DNA of 56,306 bases from CAYLPJ01 sp964385465 (GCA_964385465.1 CAYLPJ010000043.1:1-56306), one strand, 5' to 3'. Positions 16,669-25,221 are shown, counted from the stretch's first letter. Program-made: numbers and translations. The notes: generated by a model not told the origin, from the sequence alone.

Positions 16669-17550
16669 ATGGCTGAGACACTGCAGCTTCAAGGCTCGTT
16701 CACGGCTCTCGTGACGCCGTTTGCCGACGGCGAGATCGACGCCGACGCGCTCAAGCGGCTCATCGAGGCGCAGATCGCCGGCGGCACGCAGGGGCTCGTG
16801 CCCTGCGGGACCACCGGCGAGAGCCCCACGCTCAGCCACGCCGAGCACGACCGGGTCGTCGAGCTGACCATCGAGGCCGCCGCCGGGCGCGTGCCCGTCG
16901 TCGCCGGGACCGGCAGCAACTCCACCGCCGAGGCCGTCCGGCTGACCCGCCACGCCGCCGACGCCGGCGCCGATGCCTGCCTGGTCGTCAATCCCTACTA
17001 CAACAAGCCCACGCAGCAGGGCATGTTCGAGCACGTCGCCCGCCTGGCCGAGGTCGGCCTGCCCATCGTGCTCTACAACATCCCGGGGCGGACGGGCATC
17101 GAGCTGGCCCCCGAGACCATCGCGCGGATGTACGAGGAGATCGAGCCCGTCGTGGCCGTCAAGGAGGCCACGGGCAAGCTGGACAACGCCAGCGCGATCG
17201 CCGCGGCGTGCGACATCGCGATCCTCTCCGGCGACGACTCGCTGACGCTGCCGATCTGCTCGGTCGGCGGCTCGGGCGTGATCAGCGTGCTGGCCAATCT
17301 GCTGCCCGGCGAGGTCCGCGCCCTCTGCGACGCCATCGCCACCGGCGACATGCACGCCGCACGCAAGCAGCACCTGCGGCTGTTCCCGCTGTTCCGGGCC
17401 ATGTTCGTCGAGACCAACCCCATCCCCATCAAGGCCGCCATGGCCCTGGCCGGGCACTGCCGAAACGAGCTCCGCCTGCCCATGACGCCCTTGGCCGACG
17501 AGCACCGCGCCGGCCTGGAGAAGCTCCTCGCTGAGTTCGCCGCCTCGTAA
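16669..17550 (+). CDS. dapA: 4-hydroxy-tetrahydrodipicolinate synthase
   Basis: First committed step of lysine and diaminopimelate synthesis: condenses pyruvate with aspartate semialdehyde. The 293-residue TIM-barrel protein has GSFTALVTPF at the start, the GTTGES motif (residues 47-52), NPYYNKPTQQG with the catalytic Tyr, LYNIPGRTG, and the Schiff-base Lys165 in VVAVKEATGKLDN. ILSGDDSLTLPICSVGGSGVISV is the usual regulatory-region segment, and ETNPIPIKAAM is conserved near the C-terminus. Length and order are those of DapA proper rather than N-acetylneuraminate lyase or KDG aldolase. It lies 83 bases after pdxJ and has its own promoter candidate. Confidence 0.95.
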   Translation: MAETLQLQGSFTALVTPFADGEIDADALKRLIEAQIAGGTQGLVPCGTTGESPTLSHAEHDRVVELTIEAAAGRVPVVAGTGSNSTAEAVRLTRHAADAGADACLVVNPYYNKPTQQGMFEHVARLAEVGLPIVLYNIPGRTGIELAPETIARMYEEIEPVVAVKEATGKLDNASAIAAACDIAILSGDDSLTLPICSVGGSGVISVLANLLPGEVRALCDAIATGDMHAARKQHLRLFPLFRAMFVETNPIPIKAAMALAGHCRNELRLPMTPLADEHRAGLEKLLAEFAAS

Positions 17551-17577
17551 TCCATAGCGCCTGGCCGGCAGCGCAGC

Positions 17578-18759
17578 TCATTCCTCGGCCACCGCCACCT
17601 CCGCGCCGGCGTTCTGCCCCGAAACGTACGCGGCGTAGATCGTAGAGATCGTGTCGGCCGCCAGTCGGCTGTCGCTCTCGACCGGCTCGCCATAGGCGAC
17701 CGTCCGGTAGAACGCTTCCATCTCCTGCGGGTAGCCGGTGAACCAGTCCTCGTCCGGGGACGGGCAGGACCAGCCCTGCTTCGTGCCGATCTTCTCGACC
17801 ACGTAGATGTCCTCGAAGTTCGACTCGACCGGGTTGTACGTCTGCATCGCCGTGTTCGGGTTGATGTTGCAGTGCGTCCGGTGATTGTTCGCCACCACCT
17901 CCAGCCAGTTGTGGATCCCCCCCATCACCAGCTCGGCTGAGAAGATGTCCGCCACCGTGCCGTCCTCGAACACCACGTGCGTGGCCGAGAAGTCCTCCAC
18001 GTCCGTGTAGTCGGTCCGCAGGTGCCCGGCATCGCGGTAGCCGTCCAGGGCGGTTATGGTGTGCATCCTCGCCGACACCGCCGCCGGGCGGATGGGCCCG
18101 GAGCCGGCGACGCGGCCCTCGACGGCCTTGAGATACAGCGCGGCCGTGAGGGGATGGCAGCCCTTGCCGATCAGCGACCCGCCGCCGGAGAACCGCCAGA
18201 GCCCGTAGGTCGGCGAGTGGGAGCCGGAATGGGACTCCTCCCCGTGCATCCAGAGGATCTGCCCGCCGGTCTTCTCGAGGATCTCGCGTTCCTTCTGCAC
18301 GGACGGGGCGTAGACCCAGTTCTCGGCGTAGAGGATGCACCCCTCGCTGTCGGTCTCGGCGTCCAGCATGCGGCGGACGCTGGCGTTGGCCTCGCGGAGG
18401 GCGACCTGCTTGTCGAGCTTGCTGCCGTCGAAGTCTTCGCTACCGTCACCGAAGTAGCCGGTGAACGGCTTCTCGACGATGGCGTGGCGCCCCTTGGCCA
18501 GCGCGGCGACGGCGATCGGCTCGTGCGTGACCGGCGGGGTGCAGACGTGCACGACCTCCACGGCGTCCAGCAGTTCCTCCATCGAGCCCATGGCCTCGAT
18601 GCCGCGCTGCTCGGCGTACTCGCGGCCGCGGTCGGCGTCGCTGTCGTACACGCCGACGACGGCGACCTCGGTGCCGTACACCCGGCGGAGAGATTCGTAG
18701 TGAAAGGACGCGGCAAAGCCGGCCCCGGCGATGCCGGCGCGGACGGTCTTCTTGTTCAT
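17578..18759 (-). CDS. Gfo/Idh/MocA family oxidoreductase (cytosolic)
   Basis: NAD(P)-dependent sugar or inositol dehydrogenase family, 393 residues. The Rossmann fold is at the start (RAGIAGAGFAASFHYESL), with VVHVCTPPVTHEPIAVAALAKGRHAIVEKPFTG containing the EKP catalytic-region motif near residue 97. The C-terminal alpha/beta domain holds the GGGSLIGKGCHPL segment, whose His is often catalytic in this family. There is no Tat leader, unlike the two other MocA-type proteins in the window. SSS symporter and DUF6807 genes lie upstream on the same strand, 79 bases before its start, so it is probably the last gene of a sugar-uptake and oxidation operon. Substrate unknown. Confidence 0.88.
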   Translation of the reverse strand: MNKKTVRAGIAGAGFAASFHYESLRRVYGTEVAVVGVYDSDADRGREYAEQRGIEAMGSMEELLDAVEVVHVCTPPVTHEPIAVAALAKGRHAIVEKPFTGYFGDGSEDFDGSKLDKQVALREANASVRRMLDAETDSEGCILYAENWVYAPSVQKEREILEKTGGQILWMHGEESHSGSHSPTYGLWRFSGGGSLIGKGCHPLTAALYLKAVEGRVAGSGPIRPAAVSARMHTITALDGYRDAGHLRTDYTDVEDFSATHVVFEDGTVADIFSAELVMGGIHNWLEVVANNHRTHCNINPNTAMQTYNPVESNFEDIYVVEKIGTKQGWSCPSPDEDWFTGYPQEMEAFYRTVAYGEPVESDSRLAADTISTIYAAYVSGQNAGAEVAVAEE

Positions 18760-18838
18760 GGTGCAATCTCCTGGCTGGTGTTCCGGCCGGGCATCATACC
18801 CGCTCGCACCCCCGCCGCAACAGCCCCGACGCGCCGCG

Positions 18839-20539
18839 TCAGAGCAGCAGCAGCGTCATGACGCCGACGAGGGCGATGCAAATGACCAAGGTGACGAGGA
18901 ACCCCAGCCACGACTGCGTGGAGGGCTTGACGAGGAAAAGCCCGCCGGCGGTCGTCCATCGCTGCGAGGGCGGGACGGCCTCGTCCAGCGGCAGCGTCAG
19001 GCGCTCTTCCTGCCCGATGGGGGTGTAGATCTTCTTGAGGAACTCCTCGATCGCCCGGCGATTGGGCGGGGCGGTCAGCAGGCTTCCGGCGACGCCGAAG
19101 ACCACGGCCGTCACCAGCGGCGCACCGTTCTGCACAAGCGCCGGCACGGCGACCTCGTAGGCGGGCAGGACGTGCTTGAGCAGCAGCAGCACGGCCGCGG
19201 CGGCGATGGTGCTGGCGAAGACGCCCACGCTGTTCATCCGCGGCCAGAGGATGCCCATGGCCACCGCGATGCCGATGGTGGCGGTCACGCGGAAGTAGGT
19301 GAGGATGGACTCCACAACGCTGGCACGCATGGCGATGGCGAACAGCACGGCCCCGGCGATGACGCCCAGCCCCACCAGCCGCGTGACATGCACATAGTGC
19401 TGCTCATCGGCGTGCGGGCGGACGCGGCGGCGGTAGACGTTCTCCGAGACCAGCCCCGAGACGGTGACCTGGAGGGCGTCGCCGGTGGACATCGCCGCGG
19501 CGAGCACGCAGGCGAGCATCAGCCCCTGGAGGGCCGGGTGCAGCAGGAAGCGGACGGCGTCGCCGAAAGCGGCGTCGTGGTGGATGTCCCGGCCCTCGCG
19601 GATGAGGTAGGCCAGCCAGCACAGCGCGAGGATGGCCCAGCCCATGGTGCAGATTCGCTTGAGCACGTTGCCGTAGGCGAAGCCGACCCGCCCCTCCCAT
19701 TCGGTGCGCCCGGCGGAGGTCACGGAAATCAGGTGCGGCTGGGCCATCATGCTGAACGGCGCGGTCACGCACAGCACCAGCACCGCGCCGAGGGAGAAGT
19801 ACTTGGGGTCGAACAGGCTGAGGGTCTGTCCCTCGGCCATGCCGGCGGCCGGGGCGGTCGCCGCGGCGGCGCGGGCAGCGGCGATGGTCTCCTTGGCCGA
19901 CGCCCACCCGCCGACGAGTTGGAGGGCGACGGGGATGGCGATGAAGGACAGGGCGATGATCATCAGCCCCTGGATCATGTCGGTGCGGATGGCGGCGATG
20001 ATCCCGCCCCAGTAGCTGTAGAGCACGAACACGGCGGTGGTCACCAGCAGGATGCCGAAGAACCACGCGTCGCCGGCGGCGGCCTTGCCCATCATCCCCT
20101 GGACGGTCCGCGTCGTCGCCAGCAGCACGCTGGCGCAGGCGATCGTCCCGCCGAGGCCGGAGATGATGACGTAGAGCACCGTGGCGGCCGGGCCGAAGCG
20201 CTCCTCGAAGTAGTCGGCCATGGTCAGGCATCGCATGCGTCGGACGACGGGTGCGATAAGCCAGTAGAACGGCGTGCCGAACATCCACATCCAGGAGACC
20301 CAGATGCCGGAGGCCCCGCGCTCGACGGACTTGCTGACCACCCCGGCGACGTCCCCGGGGTGCGTGCCGGCGCCGAAGGCGTGCATGACCATCATGCCCA
20401 CCCCGAACTGCCGCCCGCCGAGAAGGAAGCCCTCGCGGTCGTGGATGCCCCGCTTGGACCACCAGCCCATCAGCAGCATCCCGGCAAAGTACAGCACCAG
20501 CACGATCCAGATCGCGATGTCCAAGCCCAGAATCACCAT
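18839..20539 (-). CDS. sodium/solute symporter (SSS family)
   Basis: Na+-coupled transporter of 566 residues with about 13 hydrophobic helices. The N-terminus (VILGLDIAIWIVLVLYFAGMLLMGWWSKR) and LLGGRQFGVGMMVMHAFGAGTHPGDV match planctomycete SSS proteins found next to sugar-processing genes. The helix block YSYWGGIIAAIRTDMIQGLMII and the AAAMSTGDALQVTVSGLVSENVYRR motif are family hallmarks. A cytoplasmic tail of about 100 residues includes RRAIEEFLKKIYTPIG. It sits between the DUF6807 gene and a MocA-type dehydrogenase on the same strand, which suggests a sugar, sugar acid or inositol-like substrate. The family also moves amino acids and vitamins, so the substrate is inference only. Confidence 0.9.
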   Translation of the reverse strand: MVILGLDIAIWIVLVLYFAGMLLMGWWSKRGIHDREGFLLGGRQFGVGMMVMHAFGAGTHPGDVAGVVSKSVERGASGIWVSWMWMFGTPFYWLIAPVVRRMRCLTMADYFEERFGPAATVLYVIISGLGGTIACASVLLATTRTVQGMMGKAAAGDAWFFGILLVTTAVFVLYSYWGGIIAAIRTDMIQGLMIIALSFIAIPVALQLVGGWASAKETIAAARAAAATAPAAGMAEGQTLSLFDPKYFSLGAVLVLCVTAPFSMMAQPHLISVTSAGRTEWEGRVGFAYGNVLKRICTMGWAILALCWLAYLIREGRDIHHDAAFGDAVRFLLHPALQGLMLACVLAAAMSTGDALQVTVSGLVSENVYRRRVRPHADEQHYVHVTRLVGLGVIAGAVLFAIAMRASVVESILTYFRVTATIGIAVAMGILWPRMNSVGVFASTIAAAAVLLLLKHVLPAYEVAVPALVQNGAPLVTAVVFGVAGSLLTAPPNRRAIEEFLKKIYTPIGQEERLTLPLDEAVPPSQRWTTAGGLFLVKPSTQSWLGFLVTLVICIALVGVMTLLLL

Positions 20540-20556
20540 GCGGAACCTCCGATAGC

Positions 20557-20599
20557 GGCCCGTCAGATCGTGGCCGGTGGCCCGTCAGGGCGTGGCCGG
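20557..20599 (-). repeat. tandem 22-bp direct repeat between DUF6807 and symporter genes
   Basis: Two adjacent copies (20557-20577 and 20579-20599) begin GGCCCGTCAG and end CGTGGCCGG, differing at two internal bases. They lie in the 132-base gap immediately upstream of the symporter start, where an operator or RNA element could sit. Confidence 0.55.
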
Positions 20600-20671
20600 C
20601 AGGGGCGCGGCAGGGGCGGGGCGCCCGGCGTCAGCGCCGCGGCCGGCCGGGGGCCGCCGGATGCCGACCCG

Positions 20672-21907
20672 CTACTTCCACGCGGCGGCGGGCGGCTTGG
20701 CGAAGTCGTGCCACCGGGCGTCGGCCTTGGCCTCGGCGGCCGTGCCTTTGTGGAAGTAGATCCGGTACCGCCACGTCCGCTCGCCGCCTTCGTCGATCTC
20801 GAAATCGCCCTTCTCCTTGCCGCGCGTGAAGTGCGACAGGCCGAACGGGTTGGCGGTCAGCAGGCCGTACGTCCGGGCGTGCCACGTCGTCGGGTGGCGC
20901 AGATTGTCCGGCCCGTCGAAGATGGTGAATCCCAGCCGCTCGCCGTCGACGAGCCCCGAGCAGTCCACCCAGCGGGCCTTCTTGCCCCAGGCGGCCTTGC
21001 CCTTGTCGCCCTCGGAGTTGATCAGCATCCCTTCGTCGCCCGACTTGTCGTGCCGGAACTCCGGCCTCATGCGGCTGGCGCAGAGCCCGCCTTCCTTCGT
21101 GTCCCCGAACTTGATCGGCCCGTATTTGGCCTGGAACGTAATGTCGATGTCCAGCAGCCTTGTGGTATCGGGCAGGTTGTAGACGCGAACGGTGCGGACC
21201 TCGGCGGCGACGGGCTTCTTGTCCTTCGTCGTCCAGTCCAGCGTCTCGCGGAACGTGCCCACGACGGGTCCGTCCTCGACCATCTCGAAGTCCTTGTGGA
21301 CGATGTACCCGGCCCGGCCGCCGATCGACCAGTTGTCCACGCCGTTGACCGCCCCGTGAGCGACGTAGATGCTCGTGTGGTGCGGGTGGTCCTTGTGGAC
21401 GTTCTTCGCCAGGCCCTCCTGGACCATGGGATACGGGCGGGTCATGGGCGTCTGACCGGGACCGTGGACCGGGAAGAAGTACGGCCTGCGGAGCACCGCC
21501 TTGCCGATCGTCTCGGGCTTGAAGACGTAGGAGGTGAAAGGCTTCCCGGCGATGGAGATGTCGAGCGCCTTCTCGCCCTTGGTGACCTCCACGCCGGGGG
21601 TTTTCTTCTCGAGCGCCCGGACGAACGTCACGCCGTAGGACTTCGACGCCCCGGCGTCGAGCTTCTCGACGACGAACCACAACTTCCCGCCGCACACCTG
21701 CGACGGGACGGTCCGGCCGCCGTCGGTGATCACGGCCCGTTTGCCTTCCATGCCCTCGGGCAGGTCCACGCAGACGGGCACCCAGGCCCGCGCCCGGTCG
21801 CCGGCCTCGACGACGAGCGTCTTCGGCGCGGCCATGCTGGCGGCGGTCAGGCAGAGAACGGCCAAGGCGACGATGGCGAGGGACTTGAGATCGCAGCAGA
21901 ATTCCAT
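20672..21907 (-). CDS. secreted DUF6807 (PmoA-family) protein
   Basis: Exported protein of 411 residues from the family once labelled methane oxygenase PmoA and now DUF6807; planctomycetes encode many copies beside sugar genes. The signal peptide covers about 1-25 (SLAIVALAVLCLTAASMAAP). Family motifs are visible: RPYFFPVHGPGQTPMTR, a His-rich DHPHHTSIYVAHGAVNGVDNW, GFTIFDGPDNLRHPTTWHAR, and the C-terminal WRYRIYFHKG. The His cluster could bind metal, which is inference. Of two close ATGs, the one at 21907 is 7 bases from GGGAG. It is the first gene of a minus-strand run with the symporter and MocA oxidoreductase. The biochemical function is not established. Confidence 0.85.
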   Translation of the reverse strand: MEFCCDLKSLAIVALAVLCLTAASMAAPKTLVVEAGDRARAWVPVCVDLPEGMEGKRAVITDGGRTVPSQVCGGKLWFVVEKLDAGASKSYGVTFVRALEKKTPGVEVTKGEKALDISIAGKPFTSYVFKPETIGKAVLRRPYFFPVHGPGQTPMTRPYPMVQEGLAKNVHKDHPHHTSIYVAHGAVNGVDNWSIGGRAGYIVHKDFEMVEDGPVVGTFRETLDWTTKDKKPVAAEVRTVRVYNLPDTTRLLDIDITFQAKYGPIKFGDTKEGGLCASRMRPEFRHDKSGDEGMLINSEGDKGKAAWGKKARWVDCSGLVDGERLGFTIFDGPDNLRHPTTWHARTYGLLTANPFGLSHFTRGKEKGDFEIDEGGERTWRYRIYFHKGTAAEAKADARWHDFAKPPAAAWK

Positions 21908-22382
21908 GTGCATTCTCCCGTTTCGGTTGCGTTCGATCGCAGACAGGGCGCCTACGCTACGCATTGAACGCCCCCATGCCAAGGCGGTGTCCGTTTTTCC
22001 TTTCCGCCGGGGCGGGAGGATCGGCAGGGGGACACGCGATGCAAGGGATTCCAACAGATGATTCAGAAGAGACGGAATCGCGGATGAATGCCGAGCAACG
22101 CGGACAGAAGGTATGTCACAGCGAGAAGGTGACACTGGCAATCCCGTACCTCGGTTCTCAGACTCCGGATTCGCTGTGGCGTCGCCCCCTCTCGGCATCG
22201 GCGTTCCTCGGCATTCATCCGCGGCTGCTCTCCTCTGGCACTCCGGTGCGTATCCGGTGCATCCCCCGCGCCGGTCCCGCGAGGGCTTGGCGGCGCGGGA
22301 TCGCTGCCAAGAAAGCGTTGCATTCCCGCGAGGCGACGGGCACACTTTCGGGACCATCTGACGAGAAAGGAAGGACGCGACC
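21908..22382. other. 475-base divergent intergenic region with an inverted repeat, no gene
   Basis: Lies between the divergent DUF6807 and dhaK genes. Open frames here are short and lack start signals. The region holds the inverted repeat entered separately and an AAGGAAGGA ribosome site for dhaK just before 22383. No convincing promoter pair was found; TTGCAT at 22318 has only a poor -10 partner. Confidence 0.6.
22079..22223. repeat. inverted repeat with 17-bp perfect arms
   Basis: CGCGGATGAATGCCGAG at 22079-22095 is repeated exactly in reverse complement at 22207-22223, 111 bases apart. The similarity continues beyond the perfect arm: AACGC-GA after one mismatch, and CACAGCGA some 20 bases further in both copies. 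The duplication is therefore roughly 60 bases long with drift. Translated, it gives the MNAE(E/Q)R-type peptide typical of dispersed repeats that create spurious open frames. Confidence 0.75.
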
Positions 22383-23387
22383 ATGGCCATGAAGAAATTC
22401 ATCAACGACCCGTCGGACCTCGCCGCCGAACTGCTGGAGGGGTATACGCTGGCCTACCCGAACATGGTTCGGCTGGAGGGCGAGAAGCTCGTCTGCCGCG
22501 CCACGCCGAAGGCCGAGGAGAAGGTCGCCCTGGTCACCCTCGGCGGGGCCGGGCACGAGCCGGCCCTGTCCGGCTTCGTCGGCCCGGGCCTGCTGGACGT
22601 GAGCGTCGTCGGCGACATTTTCGCCGCGCCGGGGCCCCCGCCGGTGTTCGAGGCGCTCAAGAAGATGAACCGCGACGCCGGCATCCTCTTCGTCGTGCTC
22701 AACCACGCCGGGGATGTCATGAGCGCGAACATGGCCATGGAGATGGCCGAGAAGGAAGGCCTCAACGTCCGCATGGTCCTCACCCACGAGGACATCGCCG
22801 CCGGCCCGGACGCGCCCGACGAGGACCGCCGAGGGCTCGTCGGCTGCATCCCCCTTTACAAGGTCGCCGGCGCCGCCGCCGAGGCCGGCATGGAGCTCGG
22901 CGAGGTCGTCCGCATCGCCGAGAAGTTCAACGACAACATGGCCACCCTCGCCGTCGCCCTCAAGACCGCCACGCATCCGCAGACCGGCGACGAGATCTTC
23001 GCCCTCGCCGACGACGAGATGGAGATCGGCATGGGCCAGCACGGCGAGGCCGGAACGGGCCGGTCCAGGATGCTCAGCGCCGACGAGACGGCCGAGAAGA
23101 TGATCGAGAGCCTCCTGTCCGCCGTGAACGCCCAGAGCGGCGACCGCCTGCTGGTGATCCTCAACGGCGCCGGCGCGACGACGCTGATGGAGCTGTACGT
23201 CGTCTTCCGCCGCGTGCACCGGGTCTTGGCGGACAAGGGCATCGCCGTCGCTCACGCGGTAGTCGACGAGCTGCTGACCGTCCAGGAGATGGCGGGCTTC
23301 CAGATGTGCATCGCCAAGATGGACGACGAGCTGAGCAAGCTCTGGCAAGCCCCCTGCGAGTCGCCCTACCTGACCCTTCGCGGCTGA
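22383..23387 (+). CDS. dhaK: dihydroxyacetone kinase subunit DhaK-like
   Basis: Substrate-binding subunit of a two-part sugar kinase, 334 residues. It has KKFINDPSDL at the start, GGAGHEPALSGFVG with His58, and ILFVVLNHAGDVMS. EIGMGQHGEAG contains His220, the residue that binds the ketone covalently in E. coli DhaK (His218). LVILNGAGATTLMEL is also conserved. AAGGAAGGA precedes the ATG. dhaL starts 9 bases after the stop. No dhaM or PTS phosphocarrier gene follows, so the pair either uses ATP or borrows a PTS donor from elsewhere. Close relatives include erythrulose kinases, and the lsrF-like aldolase downstream makes a substrate other than dihydroxyacetone quite possible. Confidence 0.92.
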   Translation: MAMKKFINDPSDLAAELLEGYTLAYPNMVRLEGEKLVCRATPKAEEKVALVTLGGAGHEPALSGFVGPGLLDVSVVGDIFAAPGPPPVFEALKKMNRDAGILFVVLNHAGDVMSANMAMEMAEKEGLNVRMVLTHEDIAAGPDAPDEDRRGLVGCIPLYKVAGAAAEAGMELGEVVRIAEKFNDNMATLAVALKTATHPQTGDEIFALADDEMEIGMGQHGEAGTGRSRMLSADETAEKMIESLLSAVNAQSGDRLLVILNGAGATTLMELYVVFRRVHRVLADKGIAVAHAVVDELLTVQEMAGFQMCIAKMDDELSKLWQAPCESPYLTLRG

Positions 23388-23396
23388 GGAGGTCCC

Positions 23397-24038
23397 ATGG
23401 CGGAGACGATCGGTTACGACGGACTGGAGAGCATGTTGCGCGGCGCGATCGCCGCGATCCGCGAGAACCACCAGATGCTCTCGCGACTGGACTCGGCCAT
23501 CGGCGACGGCGACCACGGCTCGGCGATGCTGCGGTCGATGGACGCCGCCGCCAAGGCCCTGGACGCAGCCGAGGGCAGCGACGCCAGGGACCTGTTCTTC
23601 CAGGCCGGCTGGGGCGTGATGAGCGCCGCCGGCGGCGCCACCGGGCCCTTGCTGGGCTCCTGGCTGATGGGCTTCGCCGACGCCGTCGCCGGAAAGCAGC
23701 AACTCACCGCCGACGAGTTGGCCGGGGCCTTCGAGGCCGCCCGCGACGCGATGGCCAAGCAGTCCAAGGCGGCCGTCGGCGACAAGACGATGATGGACGC
23801 CCTGGTCCCGGCGGTCGAGGCCCTTCGCGGCGCGGCCGACGCGGGCAAGGAGATTTCTGGCGTGCTTTCCGCCGCCGCCGACGCCGCCGCGGCCGGGGCC
23901 GAGCGGACGCGCGACATGCGGGCGAAGTTCGGCAAGGCGCGGAACCTCGGCGACCGGACGCTGGGCCACCCCGACCCGGGCGCGACGTCGATGTCGGTGA
24001 TCTTCCGCGGATTCGCGGACGGCGCCCGCACCGGCTGA
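23397..24038 (+). CDS. dhaL: dihydroxyacetone kinase subunit DhaL-like
   Basis: Nucleotide-binding subunit partner of DhaK, 213 residues. The Asp triad that holds Mg-nucleotide is visible in DSAIGDGDHG (Asp32, Asp37, Asp39, matching Asp30/35/37 of the E. coli protein). Further family motifs are GVMSAAGGATGPLLGSW, GDKTMMDALVPAVEAL and, at the C-terminus, RNLGDRTLGHPDPGATSM. AGGAGG lies just before the ATG and the gene follows dhaK by 9 bases, so the two are co-translated. In PTS-type systems DhaL keeps ADP as a bound cofactor rephosphorylated by DhaM; no DhaM is encoded here, so ATP may be the direct donor. A 213-base gap follows, with no gene seen in it. Confidence 0.92.
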   Translation: MAETIGYDGLESMLRGAIAAIRENHQMLSRLDSAIGDGDHGSAMLRSMDAAAKALDAAEGSDARDLFFQAGWGVMSAAGGATGPLLGSWLMGFADAVAGKQQLTADELAGAFEAARDAMAKQSKAAVGDKTMMDALVPAVEALRGAADAGKEISGVLSAAADAAAAGAERTRDMRAKFGKARNLGDRTLGHPDPGATSMSVIFRGFADGARTG

Positions 24039-24251
24039 TGCCGGGGCGGAAGCATCGAATGACAAAGGACGGACCGCAGACAAAGGGCGAACCAGCAGAA
24101 ACCAGGAGACAAATGCATCAGCCCGAGGGCGAAGACGGATGCGGATCGCACGCCCGGGACCATCCGGTCCAGTCTCCGCCTTTGCCGTTTTCCGCAACAC
24201 TGTGTGACTCGACCGCCCGATGCGGTCTCCCTATGAGAGGATGCGTGAGAG

Positions 24252-25142
24252 ATGCCTGACGCGGACGGGAACCAGGATACGAAGGATTACGGGATCGGGA
24301 TCCCGCAGAAAACCGAGGGCTTTCACCTCAAGGGCGCCGCCCATCTCGACTGGGGCATGAAGGACCGCCTGTCGCGAGTCTTCAACCCGAAGTCGGGCAA
24401 GACGGTCATGCTGGCGTTCGACCACGGGTACATCATGGGCCCCACCAGCGGGCTGGAGCGGATGGACCTGACGATCACCCCGCTGATCCCCCACGCCGAC
24501 TGCCTCATGTGCACGCGCGGGGCGCTGCGGCAGGTCGTCCCGCCGACGTGCGGCAAGCCGATCTCCCTGCGGTACTCGGCAGGTTCCAGCGTGCTTACCG
24601 AGCTCAACGACGAATGCGTCATGGACGTCACCGAGGCCGTGCGCCTCAACGCCTCCATGCTCGCGGTCATGGTCGCCATCGGCGGGAAGTTCGAGGCGCT
24701 GACGATCCGCAACCTCACCGACACGATCGACGAGGGCAACCGCCACGGCATCCCGACGCTGGGCGTGACGGCCGTCGGGAAGGAGCTCACGCGCGACGCC
24801 CGCTACCTGAGCCTCGCCAGCCGCATCTGCGCCGAGAACGGCGCGCACGCGGTGAAGACGTACTACTGCGCCGAGGACTTCGAGAAGGTCACGCACTCCT
24901 GCCCGGTGCCGATCGTCATCGCCGGCGGTAAGAAGGTCCCCGAGGCCGACGCGTTGAAGATGGCCCGCAGCGCCATCGACCAGGGCGCCGCCGGCGTGGA
25001 CATGGGGCGGAACATCTTCCAGGCCGCCGACCCGGTGTCGATGATCCGGGCCGTCCGCGCCGTCGTGCACGACGGGGAGACGCCCGAGAAGGCCCTGGAC
25101 CTCTACGAGACTTTCCGGAGCGAGTCGAAGGCATCGACATAG
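24252..25142 (+). CDS. lsrF: class I aldolase of the LsrF / DeoC-FbaB type
   Basis: TIM-barrel Schiff-base enzyme of 296 residues, highly similar to E. coli LsrF (thiolase acting on phosphorylated AI-2 derivatives). Shared segments include LDWGMKDRLSRVFNPKSGKT, VMLAFDHGYIMGPTSGLER, HADCLMCTRG, the probable Schiff-base Lys202 in AVKTYYC, PVPIVIAGGKKVPE and DQGAAGVDMGRNIFQ. No lsrK, lsrR or lsr transporter gene is present, so an AI-2 role is unlikely in this context; family relatives also cleave ketose phosphates. It lies 213 bases after dhaL on the same strand, suggesting that the kinase product is its substrate. The symbol is by homology only. csrA follows after 159 bases. Confidence 0.85.
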   Translation: MPDADGNQDTKDYGIGIPQKTEGFHLKGAAHLDWGMKDRLSRVFNPKSGKTVMLAFDHGYIMGPTSGLERMDLTITPLIPHADCLMCTRGALRQVVPPTCGKPISLRYSAGSSVLTELNDECVMDVTEAVRLNASMLAVMVAIGGKFEALTIRNLTDTIDEGNRHGIPTLGVTAVGKELTRDARYLSLASRICAENGAHAVKTYYCAEDFEKVTHSCPVPIVIAGGKKVPEADALKMARSAIDQGAAGVDMGRNIFQAADPVSMIRAVRAVVHDGETPEKALDLYETFRSESKAST

Positions 25143-25205
25143 CCGGATGGGACGGCGGGAGAAACGAAACTCAGGTTGCCGCCGCATTCGGCCGATAGAG
25201 AACTA

Positions 25206-25221
25206 GGCCTCGATCGAGGCC
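25206..25221. repeat. perfect 16-bp palindrome upstream of csrA
   Basis: GGCCTCGATCGAGGCC reads the same on both strands. It sits about 80 bases before the csrA ATG and is followed by a second, looser inverted repeat (CCGGGC...GCCCGG) and by GTGAC...GTCAC at 25256-25275. It could be an operator or an RNA hairpin in the leader. Confidence 0.5.

Noticed and set aside
22063..22323. 86-residue minus-strand frame containing RMNAEERR
   Set aside because: It is the translated inverted repeat and lacks a ribosome site; such frames are typical artefacts of dispersed repeats.
24252..25142. AI-2 (lsr) quorum-signal operon
   Set aside because: Only the LsrF-like enzyme is present; kinase, repressor and transporter genes of the lsr system are missing.
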